A DNA stretch of 64,000 nt from Aplidium turbinatum (GCA_918807975.1 OU964923.1:7192001-7256000), one strand, 5' to 3'; counted from the stretch's first letter, positions 22,946 to 34,185 are shown. Notes: generated by a model not told the origin, from the sequence alone. Numbers and translations: made by a program.

Positions 22946-23911
22946 ATAGAAATATATTTTTCAAAATGGGGTCGCAGAGCAAAAAAGTTTGAGAAGCCCT
23001 GACGTAGAGCATATTTAAAGAATCCTACTTGTTTACAACGACAGTTGAAAAGTTACCAGTAAGCAGTTTTTTTAACAAAGCCTTTGCAGTAGGCTAGATG
23101 TAAAGCAAGTATATGGGTAGTTGAATTAACAAGCAACTACGAGCATGCTGTGCATATCCAGGCCTGATGCTAATAGCGCAATGCAAGTTATCATAACAAG
23201 ATTTATTAAACTACTATCGGTGCCAATTGTCATTTTACGATAAACACAGATTATTTACGGTACGATAAACAAAAGCCCTTCTATTGTCAGACGTAATAAA
23301 AACCTTCGTATCCCCTTCTTTAGATATCCCTGGTTTCAACCCCTCCCTTTGGCACGAGTGTGGCGTCACGATATTGAGAATAATGCTTTCAGTCTCTTTA
23401 TGTCTCTAAAACAAAGTTTGCCTAATTTTAAACGAAACTGCGTAAAAGTGCGAGTTTTGCCAATACCAAACATTCAAATATCTCAGCCAGGAATTAGCAA
23501 CAAGAAAACATAGAGACTTAGCTTTATTTCCGAAAAATGCCGAAGAAAACATGATCTTATCCTTTTGCTATGCCACAGGACAGCACCATTTTACAGGAAT
23601 ATTCATAGGCCTACCCACATTTTTGTTGAAACTGCTCTCAGAATGCACCAAATTCAAAGTAATTTTTCAAAATTTTCTGAGGGAAGCTCCCCAGACCCCC
23701 CGTCGCTGGCTGCCTTATGCGGAAACGCCGTCAGGCTTCATCCGCCCGTCGTCAAATCCCCCTCCCCTTTCAAATTTCCTGGCTACGCCACTGATATAGC
23801 CTACCATGACATGTTGTACATGCATGTCTTAAACCAGAGATATTCTTAAACCATTACGGGCTTGCAACCTTTTTCTTTTGTTGGTTTTGTTGTTGTATTT
23901 CATTTTCACAG

Positions 23912-24903
23912 TAGGGGAAGGGAAGGTAATTTGATACACTTTTAACATTTTTGCCTGTTAACTGAAAATTACGTGACACAAACTATTGATTTTAGGCTGA
24001 AATGAAAGTCTGATCCCTTACACACTTTTTAAAAACATTTTCGCTTTTTTATCTTTGTTACTTTTTTTTTAATTGAAATTTTAAAAACGTCACTCAAATG
24101 TATCAAATTACCTTCGACGGAAGGTAAATTGATACACCCGGAAGGTAATTTGATACAGTAAAACTAATACAGAAATCCCCTTTGACAGTAAAGCAATAAA
24201 TGGAAATTTAATATGTGGTTGGCGTGCTTGGGTGCAAAGATGACTGTTGAGACCCATGTGTGCGGCGAAGCTTCTGCAGCGGGATGGTCATGGGAAGGAT
24301 CATTGGCTGGAGTTCTTATTCAAGGGGGCGCTTTGCACTTTTCTCATTTTTTGCCAGCAGATAGCGTGTAGGCCTACGAAAGCCTATATAATAGTTGTTT
24401 CCCAAAGTAGCAGGTCTTGTTAATAAGGAATAACTTATTTAAATCAAGTAGATCAATGTCAACATTTATTAGTCACAAAAAATAATTCAATATACTGTAT
24501 CAATTTACCTTCTCCACGTGTATCAATTTACCTTTTTCAAAAAAAGTTATAAAATGCGGATTTTTGTATGCTTGGATGCACATTGCAGAAAAAACGTGAC
24601 ATGCCCTTGAAGCCTTATCAATGAACTGTCAAATGAGTTTGGTTTCATCTTTCAGGAACTTTTCTTTAATTTTCCAGACGAAAATAACCATGAGTTAAAA
24701 ATTTTACGAAAATACTCAAAAAACACACTTTCACAATTTTATGCCATAAAAGCACGAGTTAGCTGCATGGTGCAATTTTTGTAGGCATTATTTTCACAGA
24801 TCTTCCACCTAATGACAATATTTTTGACTAATATTTTTTGTACATTTCTGTAGGGGGGGTGTATCAAATTACCTTCCGTATCAAATTACCTTCCCTTCCC
24901 CTA
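23912..24903. mobile_element. 1-kb element with TAGGGGAAGGGAAGG ends and repeated GGTAATTTGATACA motifs
   Basis: TAGGGGAAGGGAAGGTAATT opens it and the inverse closes it at 24903. The 14-18-bp motif GGAAGGTAATTTGATACA or its inverse recurs near 23923, 24107-24160 (three), 24498-24535 (two) and 24858-24890 (two). The flanking duplication is unclear. No protein is recognisable. The layout matches the 15244-19723 element. Confidence 0.65.
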
Positions 24904-24946
24904 TCGCTTCTTTTTGCGTTCCCACAAAATATTAAATAATTCTTTC

Positions 24947-25182
24947 CGGGTGTGCGCTTGAGCATTGCAAAACGCATTCTAAGGATTGCTCTCCATTCAG
25001 CCCCACCTAATGGATGGAATAATTCCCTGGCAAGAACACTTCGTCTTCAACAATCGGAAACTTCTCTCTGTCAATCTCGGTAACCGGCCCTGCGTCAAAA
25101 GCCTCTACAAGTATGCGAAACTACCAGGAACAACCTACCAAGAATTTTTCAGTCCGAGGATAAAGATTCAAAACCAAACCAA
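24947..25182 (+). repeat. tRNA-derived SINE, copy 3 (head lost)
   Basis: It starts within CGGGTGTGCGCTTGAGCA and continues through the shared body (TCGGTAACCGGCCCTGCG; CAAGTATGCGAAACTACCAG) to GATAAAGATTCAAAACC. It lies 44 bp after the TAGGGG element. Confidence 0.85.
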
Positions 25183-26410
25183 CCTAACCAAATTGAATTA
25201 ATAATTTTGCAGGAGCAGAAAAGTTTTGTTTGCAAAAGTAAAAACAATGAATATTTTTGCGTGGCAACACGGCTTAGAAAACTTGAAACGACTAGTCATA
25301 TGCGAGTGCGACGGCCGACGAGTCAACTCAACAACGATTAATTAACGTACGGAATCGACAAGGAAGAAATTTCAATGTGCATTTTTCGAAAGCCACACTA
25401 TTTTTCTTACAGTTTATGCTTCTCTTTCTTTCTTAATAATTGTGTAATGGTTTACCTTTTCGAAACCCACACTTTTTTTCTTACAGTTTATGGTTTACTT
25501 TCATCCTTGTCGATTCTTTTGTTAAGTTCTAGTGTTTACTGGCTGACATGATGCCATATGATTGTTACTAACATCTGTTCGATTTTGTAGTGCTAACCCA
25601 TTTATAAAAAATCTCCTCATTTCACTTTCAGAGAATCTAACTTCAACTTTCATGAATGAAGAAATAAGAGATTCTGAAAGAAAAAATGTGAAAACAAAAG
25701 TTCTGCTCGTCATGGAGGTAACTCCAGTTCTGAACGCAAAGTTTAGTCCATATCACTTTTAAAATAAAGTTTATTTTCCATCTTTTTACTTTAAACATCT
25801 TTTAAACACTGTCTTTAAACCTCAGCTTTTGCTATGATAACGGAGGGGTTTTGACTTGAATGTTAATTAAAGATGGGTAGAGTGGATGCAAGTAATAAAT
25901 CTAATCTGAGGTCTTAAATTTACTAAATATGGTTGTTCAAATTTCTTTTTTTTTAGTTAAAATAATATTTTTTACAAAAAAAACTACCATACTGTATAGG
26001 CTACTCGAGTAGGCCTATACCTAGGTCGAGATTTTTGCAAGTGATTTTCACCTCAAAAAGACGGTTTGACTGGAGCATTTGGTAGCTAGCCTAATGCTTA
26101 TTATATTATAACCATATAATAAGATCTCACTAAACAGAAGTATATTATACAAGTGGAGTACGGTAAGCAAAGTCACAGAGCTTATGAACATGAGCACTGT
26201 GTTACACAATGTCTGTTACATGACCATTTTTTCTTAACTTTGCTTTTGAACGTCACAGACGTAGTGTCATTCCAAAGAAAGGGGACAATTTTCTTTTATT
26301 TACTGGTGAATATTTGTCATTTGACACATTTCCTTTGGTTTTGAGTTTGCATTGCACAAGTTTTATACGTCAAACTGTAAAAGTACAGTATATATAGGCC
26401 TATATATATA
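25183..26410. other. Gene-free AT-rich stretch
   Basis: Short open frames on both strands at 25522-25762 are mirror images around an AT-rich segment and show no family. TA-rich microsatellite-like sequence lies near 26385-26410. Confidence 0.4.
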
Positions 26411-26660
26411 GGCAGTGGCTATTTGACTAGCTCCGATCTTTTAATCTGAAACACTTTTGACCGGTCATGACGTATTTTTTCTTTTTCTCGTTGAAAGCAA
26501 AAGATGAGAGGAGAAGGAAAAAGTGCCCATATAATATGAGTTCTAAATTCAACAGTTTTATTCAACTAAATCAGCGGCTCGTGCGATCTTTCTTGGGTTG
26601 GTATCCCCAATGGTATGAGTTCGATACTACCCGAAAGTGTTTTTTTTTAAACTAAATTGC
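26411..26660 (+). repeat. Foldback end unit, copy 1, with tRNA-like promoter region
   Basis: The unit begins GGCAGTGGCTATTTGAC, then CGGTCATGACGT. It ends in a tRNA-like stretch whose box B-like part reads GAGTTCGATACTACCCG, followed by a T9 run that could act as a pol III terminator. All complete copies keep this order. Confidence 0.6.
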
Positions 26661-26693
26661 TCGCTAAAAACACTGCCTAAAAGGGATACAGCT

Positions 26694-26896
26694 TAATTCG
26701 TACCCTGAAAATTTGTACCCTCAGTTCGTACCCTGAAAAAAATTAAAATAAGCCAAAATAGCACATGGGTCGGAGTTTCCACTTAACCCTAACTTGAAAA
26801 TGTTTGCGGAAACTCTAATTAGCGACTTCGGCTGTGTGTTATTTTTTCTCTCGATTTTTTCAGGGTACGGATTGTTCAGGGTACGGTATGAATTAG
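26694..26896. repeat. Small hairpin repeat with TTCGTACCCTGAAAA ends
   Basis: GTACCCTGAA occurs twice near the left end (26704, 26730) and its inverse TTCAGGGTAC twice near the right end (26859, 26874), giving a foldback of about 200 bp. No clear duplication or coding capacity. Confidence 0.55.
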
Positions 26897-26904
26897 GTTG
26901 CATC

Positions 26905-28678
26905 TAGAGATGTACCGATACCAATATTTTGGCCGATACCGATCCCGATACCGATATCACTTTTTTAGGCCGATACCGATACTGATACCGATATTTTGGC
27001 CGATACTTTGGTGTTACAAAAAGAAGCAATTTTGGTATTTGCAAGGAAATATATCAAATGCTAAGTTTTACCTTATTTGCATAAAACTATTAAAAAAAAC
27101 TTTGGATTGACATAATTTATTAAAGATTTAAGAATCCAATCTCAACCACATTGTTGTGTCATAATAGTAGGTTTTATTAATGAAAGGCCACCGTAATTGA
27201 CGATTGGGGTATAAGGGAAGAAACATTACATCATAATTGGGGTTTCTGAAAAATTAATAAAATGTTTGCGCAAACTCTCCAAATAAGGCTATCATAATTG
27301 ATAATAAGATGTAAAATGTAAACCAAGTGATTTGTGTAGTCGTACAAAAACTACTCGACAAGTAATGTGCCACCTAAGGGCGCTTGTCGTTTGGTTGAAA
27401 AGCTTTTGCCAGGCCAAGACTACCCAGGTAGCAAAAATGCACAATTCTGCATAGCTCCCACCCCGCCAAACGCTCAAAAAACCTGTGCAACTCGGCTGCC
27501 CCCAGCAAGCCGGCTCCACCAGTCGGCAATTCAACTTGCACCCTTAGCCGCAACAAAATCACCAAGCCCAAACAATGTCACAGCAGAATAAGTAGGCCCA
27601 AAAAGAAAGCAATGGGGCCACAAATCCTCAAAAAACCAATCAAAATGGTCCCGTTGCGCCCAAGATGACAACCTCATTGCGAAGAAAGGAGCGTCCCCCC
27701 CGGCCACCAGCACAAGGCTGAGCACTCACCAGCACAGCGAGCTGCCGCGACCCGCCAACCACAACGGTGCAGCTTCCACACTAGCCATTTCAATTCTTGT
27801 CGATGTCAATTCTTGCTACAAAACGGCTGCCGAGAAACATATAGTTGATTGGATGGTCTAAATGGCTAGTGTGGAAGCCACACCGTTATGGCCAGCGAAT
27901 CGCAACAGCCCGCCGCACCAGTAAGCGCCCAGCCCCGTGCCGACAGCAGGGAAGGACACTTCCCCCCACAATGAGGCCGCCATCCCAAGCGCAACAAGAC
28001 CACTTATTGATTAGTTCAGTGAGGATTTGCAGTCCCACCGCCCCCACCCCGAGCCCACCCAATCCGCCACGACATTGTTCAAGCCTGGTGAGTCCACCAC
28101 AACGAAAGGCGGAAACCAAATCACAAACTGACAGAACCAGCCCACCAAAAATAACCAAGCCACACGGGTCCCTCAAACGTCTAGCAATGCAAAAACGATG
28201 CAAAACTACACATTCCCGCTACCTGGGTACTGGGTAGTCTTGGCCTGGTTTTATCCTCTGCTGAGAGTAAAAAAGAAACACAAATGAAAAACATTGGAGA
28301 AATTGAGTCTCCTTCACAACTTAAGAATCGAACAACGCAAAACTGCTGAAACAAAACGTTTTGTTTGAGTGAAAGAATCACTGTAAGCAAACAATGCCAA
28401 AAGATGCGCCCATGAAGTCATGGGAGTGTGAGGTATCAAAAATTTGATCAGGTTGTTATTTTTCTACTTCAATGTGACGACATTGACGTTAGTTACTACT
28501 TTAAAAAATCTATATCTTTGCTTCTGCAGAAAATCCGCAGAAAACGCCTTTTTTTACACGTTTAGTATCGGCCACAGTATCGGCCAAATTTTGCCGATAC
28601 CGATGCCGATACCGATACTCAAAAAATGGCCGATATCACCGATACCGATGCCGATACCGATATATCGGTACATCTCTA
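26905..28678. mobile_element. hAT-type element, TAGAGATGTACCGATA ends, carrying a GC-rich cargo
   Basis: The ends TAGAGATGTACCGATA / TATCGGTACATCTCTA are flanked by the exact 8-bp duplication GTTGCATC (26897-26904, 28679-28686). GATACCGATGCCGATACC-type repeats line both subterminal regions. No transposase. The middle (27409-28248) is a compositionally foreign segment with its own inverted ends. Confidence 0.95.
27409..28248. mobile_element. GC-rich segment with inverted CCAGGCCAAGACTACCCAG ends
   Basis: CCAGGCCAAGACTACCCAG at 27409 is repeated inverted at 28230-28248. GC is visibly far above the surroundings, and the plus strand is strongly C/A-rich. Proline-rich open frames (27367-27591, 27845-28237) follow from that bias and resemble no known family. 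An internal inverted repeat (GCTTCCACACTAGCCATT at about 27771-27788, inverse at 27862-27879) gives a hairpin. Origin unknown; it may be a nested element or captured DNA. Confidence 0.55.
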
Positions 28679-28985
28679 GTTGCATCCGTCTAAAAGTACC
28701 GGTAAACTGAACATTGATTACACCATTTTTTTTAAAGAAGTATTGTAACTTTTTACAGCCACCAAACTAACTTGTTGAGAGCAAAAATATAATGCGTCGT
28801 TCTTCAAACATGGTCACATCCTCTTGTGACAAACGGAAACTTACCCAGAGAAACTCTCAAGTTCTAGCAAATTAAAAATACTCTAACTTTATTACTCATA
28901 CTTGAAAAGACATAAAAAATTGGGCTGTAGGCTACTCAAATTAAAAATTGACCACAAAAATGCAGCAGTCTAACGATTGAATCAC

Positions 28986-31858
28986 TTATAATAATAATGT
29001 ATTCTGGTCCAGTACACATGGTACTACAGAGAAAAACATTAACATACTCGCAGATAACAATTGATAAGAAAACATAAATAAATAAAAATAAGAAAATTTT
29101 GAAGAGAAAACAAAAATCACAAGGAACAAAAAAGATAAGACACAATCATAAATAGTTTTCGACACGTCGCTTAAATGTCGCAATAGACATACCGTACTAT
29201 TGACTACAGCATATGGTAAATTATTCCAAGTATCGACTACTCTATTGGCAAAGGAAAATTTACGGCAGTTCAGTTGAGCAAACTGTTTATGCAATTTAAA
29301 ATTATGGCCTCTGGTTGAATTAGAGTTAAAAAGGAAATATTTGGAACATGGTGATACCGAAACATTGTGTACTAATTTAAAAACTTCTGTCAAATCAAAA
29401 ATTAATCTCCGTTTTTCCAACGAGAGAAGGTCTAGTTCAAACAGTCTTTGTTCATAGGTTAGGTTTTTCAGTCCATGAATGCATTTTGTTGCTCGTTGTT
29501 GCACCCTCTCTAGCAAATCAATGTCCCGAACAGAATGGGGATTCCAAGCCGCCACTGCAAATTCCAAGTGGGGCCTGATCAACTGTTTATATAATCTTAA
29601 AAAGACATGCTTGTCCCTGCTGACCAGTGTTCGTTTTAAAACACCCAGGACCATCTCCGCCTTTTTAACTGCATACGAGACATGGGTGGATGTTTTAAGA
29701 TCAATCGTTATCATAACGCCCAAGTCTTTTTCACTCTTTTTAGGGGCAATTGGCATGTCACCTAGAACATACTGATGCTCTAAGTTGCCATGACCAAAGT
29801 GCAGAGTGGAGCACTTGTCAACATTAAACTGTAGTTGCCAGGATTCAGACCAGTTCATTAACAATTTCAAGTCCGTTTGTAGCAGGGATGAGGCAAGATC
29901 GGGATCATCCTTGCTCAATTCTGTGTAGATTTTCATGTCATCCGCGTATTTTAACAAGGTGCTGTGACTAATGTAGTCATCAGCATCATTGACATAGGCA
30001 ATAAACAGCAGAGGCCCAAGGCAACTTCCCTGAGGCACACCGGATATCATGGGTTTCGGATCACTTTTCTCTCCATCCACCACAACGACTTCACTCCTAC
30101 CGGAAAGGAAGGAACGTATCCACGAATAAACATTGCCTTTTATACCCAAAGCCGACAGTTTCCTCATTAGTCTTTCGTGTGGAACCGAATTGAAGGCTTT
30201 GGAAAAGTCCAAATAGACAACATCAACGCATTGACCTTTATCAACAATAGATGTGATGTCTTCCAGAAATTCAAGAAGTTGGGTTGTGCATGAGGATTAT
30301 GGGATAAATCCAAATTGGGATGATTTAATAAGGTCACGCTCATCCCAGAAGTGCCAGATGACTTCTCTTAGGCATGACTCCATTAACTTACAGACACAAC
30401 TTGTGAGGCTCACTGGACGATAGTTTGCAGGAGTTCTTCGGTTTCCCTTTTTAAAGATTGGGGTTACATGGGCAATCTTCCACTGTGCTGGAGTGTCTCC
30501 ATAATCGAGACACAGCTGAAAAAGTCGACACAACTGACATAAAAGAGTAAAACCACCAGCTTTAAGTGCAATGTATGGAATACCATCAGGCCCAGTTGAG
30601 GCAAAATTTTTTGTCTTGGTCAGGTTCCTCGATACTAGCTCAGTCGTGAAGGTGACACTGACTAGTTCTTCTTTGGTTTTTGGTGGAGCAAAAGGTATGT
30701 GGTTGGTATCCTCATAGGTAAAGACAGTGGAGTAAAAGTTACTCAGGGCTTGTGCACACTCAGTTGCATTGTTTGTTAAATCACAATCGCTGTTCTTGAC
30801 CAAAGGACCAACGGAAACTTTTGATTTTTGCTTGGAACGCACATAGTGCCAGAACGGTTTGGCATCAGTAGTTTCAACTAGTCTGCATTCAAAGTTTTTG
30901 ATGGCATACCGAACTTCTGATTTAAGGTTCTTTGCCGTAATATTTCGCATTCTCCTGTTTTCAGTAGTCTTATTTGCGAGAAACTGTCTTTCTGCTTTAT
31001 TGCGTTGTTTTCGAGCATTACGGACCTTTTGAGTTTCCCACAAAGGAGATGTCTTAGTTATTTGTGTTGTTGATGGGACTGTAACTTCCAAGATACAATC
31101 CAGGGTTGATACAAAATTTTCCCAGATTGAATTGACCTCTACGGTGGAAAAAACATTTTCCCAGTTAGCAGCATTCACAAGATCTTGAAACAGAACCCAG
31201 TCTGCCCTCCTAAAATTCCGACGCAATCTAGAGCTTTTATTGCGGCGGATGCTTAACAGCGCAACTTCTGCCAAGACCATGTTATGGTCCGAGTTAGCTA
31301 AGGGTTCTAAAATATCGACGTTGGTAATAAGCTCTGGATTAGAGGTGAACAGCAGATCCAAAGTTGCTTCTTCTCTTGTTGGGCTTAATACACACTGCAC
31401 TAAGTTATTGTCCAGAATTACCTCCATAAAATCATCATTGCTTGGCTTGTAACAGAGGTTAGCCCAGTCAATTGAAGGAAAATTGAAATCACCAGCAATA
31501 AGTCGAAAAGTTGACGGCAGGCTTTGCACAGAAGCTCATTGAGATGTTCGTTGTCCAATGCGGAATTATTTGGAGGGCGGTAGACAATGCCGATCAGCAC
31601 TGTTACATCTGATGGAAAGTTGGCTTTACACCATATAGTTTCTTCATACACATCACAAGTTAGGTTTTCAACAAGTGTACATTCGATCTGTTTATCTACA
31701 TACAACAGAACTCCCCCCCCAGCACGATTCCTCCTGTCATTTCTGAACATGTTGTATCCACTTAGTTGAAAAACGACATCTGATATATCTTTGTTCGCCC
31801 ATGTTTCTGTTATGCCAATAAACATGGGTGTATATTGAGCAGCATATAGTTGCAGCAT
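28986..31858 (-). pseudogene. LINE ORF2 (endonuclease and reverse transcriptase), frameshifted
   Basis: Three open pieces cover the protein. 31858-31418 has the endonuclease N-terminus (catalytic Glu in ITETWANKD). 31529-30297 has AGDFNFPSIDW and SDHNMV (endonuclease Asp and His motifs) and the RT start (TPIFKKGNRRTPANYRPVSL). 30212-28986 has FSKAFNSVPHERL, GVPQGSCLGPLLF and the RT active site YADDMKIY. A frame change lies near 31500 between pieces 1 and 2, and the frame is broken again near 30290-30210 before the FSKAF piece. Key residues are all present. Confidence 0.9.
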
Positions 31859-32932
31859 GTGAATTTTGTTAGGTAAACTCCTCGCATTGATTATAAGGAA
31901 GTAAGGGTTGGTCCTTACTTTTACTCGTCGTTTTTTGCCTCCTTGTTAGACTCATTCCAAGTGTTGTCCCTCTTCCAGCTGCCATCAGCTTGCTTTACAT
32001 ACTTCCATATTTTACCATTGTCCCTTAGGCTGTAGCTGACTGTGCTGACGCCACTTTCCATGGCAGTCTTGTTCATATTGAAAACACTCTCAGATTTCTT
32101 GTTGTAAATTTGCCGAGACTCTAGATCCATGTTCAGGCGTACTTTAACGTGTTGGAAATTAGTGCCCCTCTTGTGCTGAGTAAACTTCATTCTGAAATTT
32201 CTTGCATCAAGCTCAGTGGGAAAGCTCACCTTTACAAGTCGAGTTGAGGTTGAGTCACCGAGTTTTTGGCCTAGCCTTTGGACATTTAGTGGTTCCACTT
32301 GCACACCAATCTTCTTTCCAATTTCGTTGATTTGCTGTTGATCAGTTTTGGAAGAGGACTCCTCCATGCGTGATATGATAAGTTCGGACTTTGTTTTTTC
32401 ACACTGCAGCACTGACTTGACAGAGTTCCGAACAACTTTGTCTAGACCACCAGTAACCCCGTTAGCAACTCTCTCTGCCCATGTTTTTTGTTGTTGAGGT
32501 TCGGCCATGTTGGGTGTTGATCGCTGCTCTAAAGAGGCCACCTTACTGGATAAGTCGGTAACTACCTCGGTTAGCTTCTGTAGCTGGGACTCGATTTGGT
32601 GTGGGTTGTTGCTTTGTTCTTGCATTTTGGACAGATGCACCATGAGCTTCTTAGCTCCACGGTTGCAACCGGGACAGATCCAAAGAAGGGATCCGCATTT
32701 TGCACCATCCTTGTCATCACCATTGGCCAGCATAGTTAGGGTGCCCTCTGGCATGTTTACACACCTTGCATGGTACCAATATTCGCATAAGTCACATGCA
32801 ACTGCTTTGTTAGCCACTGCTTTAGTACATGTAGGACATTTTTCTTTTGCTTTGTCCAGCATAGTTGCTCTTTTCAACAGGGCAAACAGCACAAATTATT
32901 TTTTCATTTATCAACTATTCAACTTATTCAAT
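28990..32932 (-). mobile_element. Full-length jockey-superfamily (CR1/L2-like) LINE, frameshifted
   Basis: The element is bounded by TCACTTAT at 28982-28989 and 32933-32940, an 8-bp target-site duplication. On the minus strand it has a short 5' leader, ORF1 (32892-31921), ORF2 with apurinic endonuclease and reverse transcriptase (31858-28986 in three open pieces), and an (ATT)n-like 3' tail at about 28990-29000. ORF2 is broken by at least two frame changes, so the copy is not autonomous as it stands. The clade call rests on ORF1 having a PHD-type zinc finger and on RT motif style. Confidence 0.85.
31921..32892 (-). CDS. LINE ORF1 protein with PHD-like zinc finger and coiled coil
   Basis: 323 residues, intact. 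Residues ~19-75 hold a Cys/His array (CPTC, CDLC, WYHARC, CPGC) typical of the PHD fingers in ORF1 of CR1-type LINEs. A heptad-like stretch follows (LQKLTEVVTDLSSKVASLE, about residues 105-125). The C-terminal part contains VKVRLNMDLESRQIYNKKSE, resembling the RNA-binding domain of LINE ORF1 proteins. ORF1 proteins bind element RNA and help target-primed reverse transcription. The start Met at 32892 follows a short leader inside the element. Confidence 0.8.
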   Translation of the reverse strand: MLFALLKRATMLDKAKEKCPTCTKAVANKAVACDLCEYWYHARCVNMPEGTLTMLANGDDKDGAKCGSLLWICPGCNRGAKKLMVHLSKMQEQSNNPHQIESQLQKLTEVVTDLSSKVASLEQRSTPNMAEPQQQKTWAERVANGVTGGLDKVVRNSVKSVLQCEKTKSELIISRMEESSSKTDQQQINEIGKKIGVQVEPLNVQRLGQKLGDSTSTRLVKVSFPTELDARNFRMKFTQHKRGTNFQHVKVRLNMDLESRQIYNKKSESVFNMNKTAMESGVSTVSYSLRDNGKIWKYVKQADGSWKRDNTWNESNKEAKNDE

Positions 32933-32981
32933 TCACTTATCTTATCTCTTATTCTCTTAAACCTTATTCAAATAGAATGGG

Positions 32982-34155
32982 CAGGGGTCGGCAACCTTTC
33001 TTCAGTCGCGGGCCAAAACAAAACTGCGCAGATGTCAACGGGCCGTACAAGTTTTCCATTTGCACTTCCGTTTTCTTTACTTTTCATAATATTGTTAAAA
33101 TTGGCGTTCTTATCAGAGTATCTCCATATTTAGCTACTATAGGCTTATATAGATTAATATAAAGAAAATTAGTAACAATTGGTAACGAAAAACACCAAGT
33201 AGCCTACTTTATTTATTGACAGCACAACATTAATGTGATATTTGATGTTGTTTCCTGCTAGAAAGTTTCTGAAGGTCAGGTGATAGGTTGGATGAGGCAA
33301 GAATCATAACATCTTGCAAGTGGTCATCAGTAAGTTGTGTTCTCAACTTGCCGTTAAATATACGGTTAATTGACTATTACTAACGCAACTCATGTAGCCT
33401 GCAACTAGCATGCAGTAAATAGGCTAATATAACCGGACTTCAAGGTGAAACTGCCAAGTACCTTGATGCTACCTTCTGCAAGCTTAAGCTAAATTTTGCC
33501 CCAAACCTAGTTTACTATAACAAAGCGACCCGTGATCGATAGGTCGCGGGTACAAAGGCGCTTTGTGATAATTTCCTATGCTTGGTGGATTCTAACAAGC
33601 AGCAAATTCTTCAAAGACAAGAATCACTTGTTGAAAAAAACGGAAAAATGGAACTGGGAGTAAATTATAACTCTAAAAAATAAAGTAATTTAAAAGTCTG
33701 GACCGGCTGTCACTAAAAAGGCCAATTCCTGCTTCCTAAGCTACACATATTTCTAAATTATCAACCTTCAAACAAACTAATTCTTAAAACTTCAAATCTA
33801 TCAAACTATCTGTCAGGCCTGCAACGTCGCTCTCTCTAAAATGCAGTTTGCAGAGAAAGAATATCAAGGAAATTCAAAATGGCGACAATGCCCTAACTAA
33901 GCATTGTTGCGGCATAAGTACACAGGCTACGTGATTACAAGTGAGCGTTACGGATAAATATGGAAAAGTAAAAATTGCGAAAGTTTTACATAACATTTAG
34001 TAATCTTAATTCTGTTATGTAAAACCTAATGGCAACATAAAATAATGGGATGTTCGTTTTGGCCCGCCAACTACAATTTGCAAAAATGCTGCGGGCCGGA
34101 TAATTTTGCTTGGCGGGCCGGATCCGGCCCGCGGGCCGTAGGTTGCCGACCCCTG
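32982..34155. mobile_element. hAT-like element, CAGGGGTCGGCAACC ends
   Basis: CAGGGGTCGGCAACC at 32982 is mirrored by GGTTGCCGACCCCTG ending at 34155. GGGCCGGATCCGGCCCGCG lies just inside the right end and CGCGGGCC inside the left. The flanks AGAATGGG and ACTTAGGG match at only four of eight positions, so the duplication is not established. No transposase was seen in 1.1 kb of interior. Confidence 0.8.
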
Positions 34156-34185
34156 ACTTAGGGTCAAAGTTTAGTTTAAAAAAGG

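Larger units (their letters stand above)
21675..23001 (+). mobile_element. Nested hAT with CAGGGCTTCTCAAACT ends and a transposase N-terminal scrap
   Basis: CAGGGCTTCTCAAACT (left) and AGTTTGAGAAGCCCTG (right) are inverted; ACGTAGAG occurs at both borders, offset by one base on the left. Subterminal GGGGTCGC repeats are typical. At about 21969 the frame MDQWLGSVDS resembles the N-terminus of ZBED/SCAND3-like hAT transposases. The rest of the enzyme has been replaced by a LINE fragment. Confidence 0.85.
21493..23332. mobile_element. hAT-type element, CAGGGATATCTAGAGAAGGGG ends
   Basis: The inverted ends CAGGGATATCTAGAGAAGG / CCTTCTTTAGATATCCCTG have one mismatch. The 8-bp duplication GTTTCAAC is exact (21485-21492 and 23333-23340). 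Most of the interior is a second hAT (21675-23001). It encodes nothing of its own. Confidence 0.93.
21457..23793. mobile_element. 'CAGTGGCGTAGCC' family element, copy 2, interrupted by a nested hAT
   Basis: It starts CAGTGGCGTAGCCAAGG at 21457 and resumes after the nested element with GTTTCAACCCCTCCC, running on to CCTGGCTACGCCACTG. Minus the insert it is about 490 bp, matching copy 1 (499 bp). It differs from copy 1 by a GGCCTA insertion at 23606-23613. Confidence 0.85.

Noticed and set aside
22602-23012. 136-residue minus-strand ORF with an internal repeat
   Set aside because: The repeat is simply the antisense of the 144-bp tandem duplication in the LINE fragment plus the hAT right end.
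27845-28237. Proline-rich protein gene (and antisense frames)
   Set aside because: Frames are open on both strands because of the GC-rich, C/A-skewed composition; no conserved motif; lies inside a hAT element.
32507-33133. 208-residue plus-strand ORF
   Set aside because: Antisense of LINE ORF1 running into the neighbouring hAT-like end.
32974-34163. 8-bp duplication for the CAGGGGTCGGCAACC element
   Set aside because: AGAATGGG and ACTTAGGG agree at only four positions.
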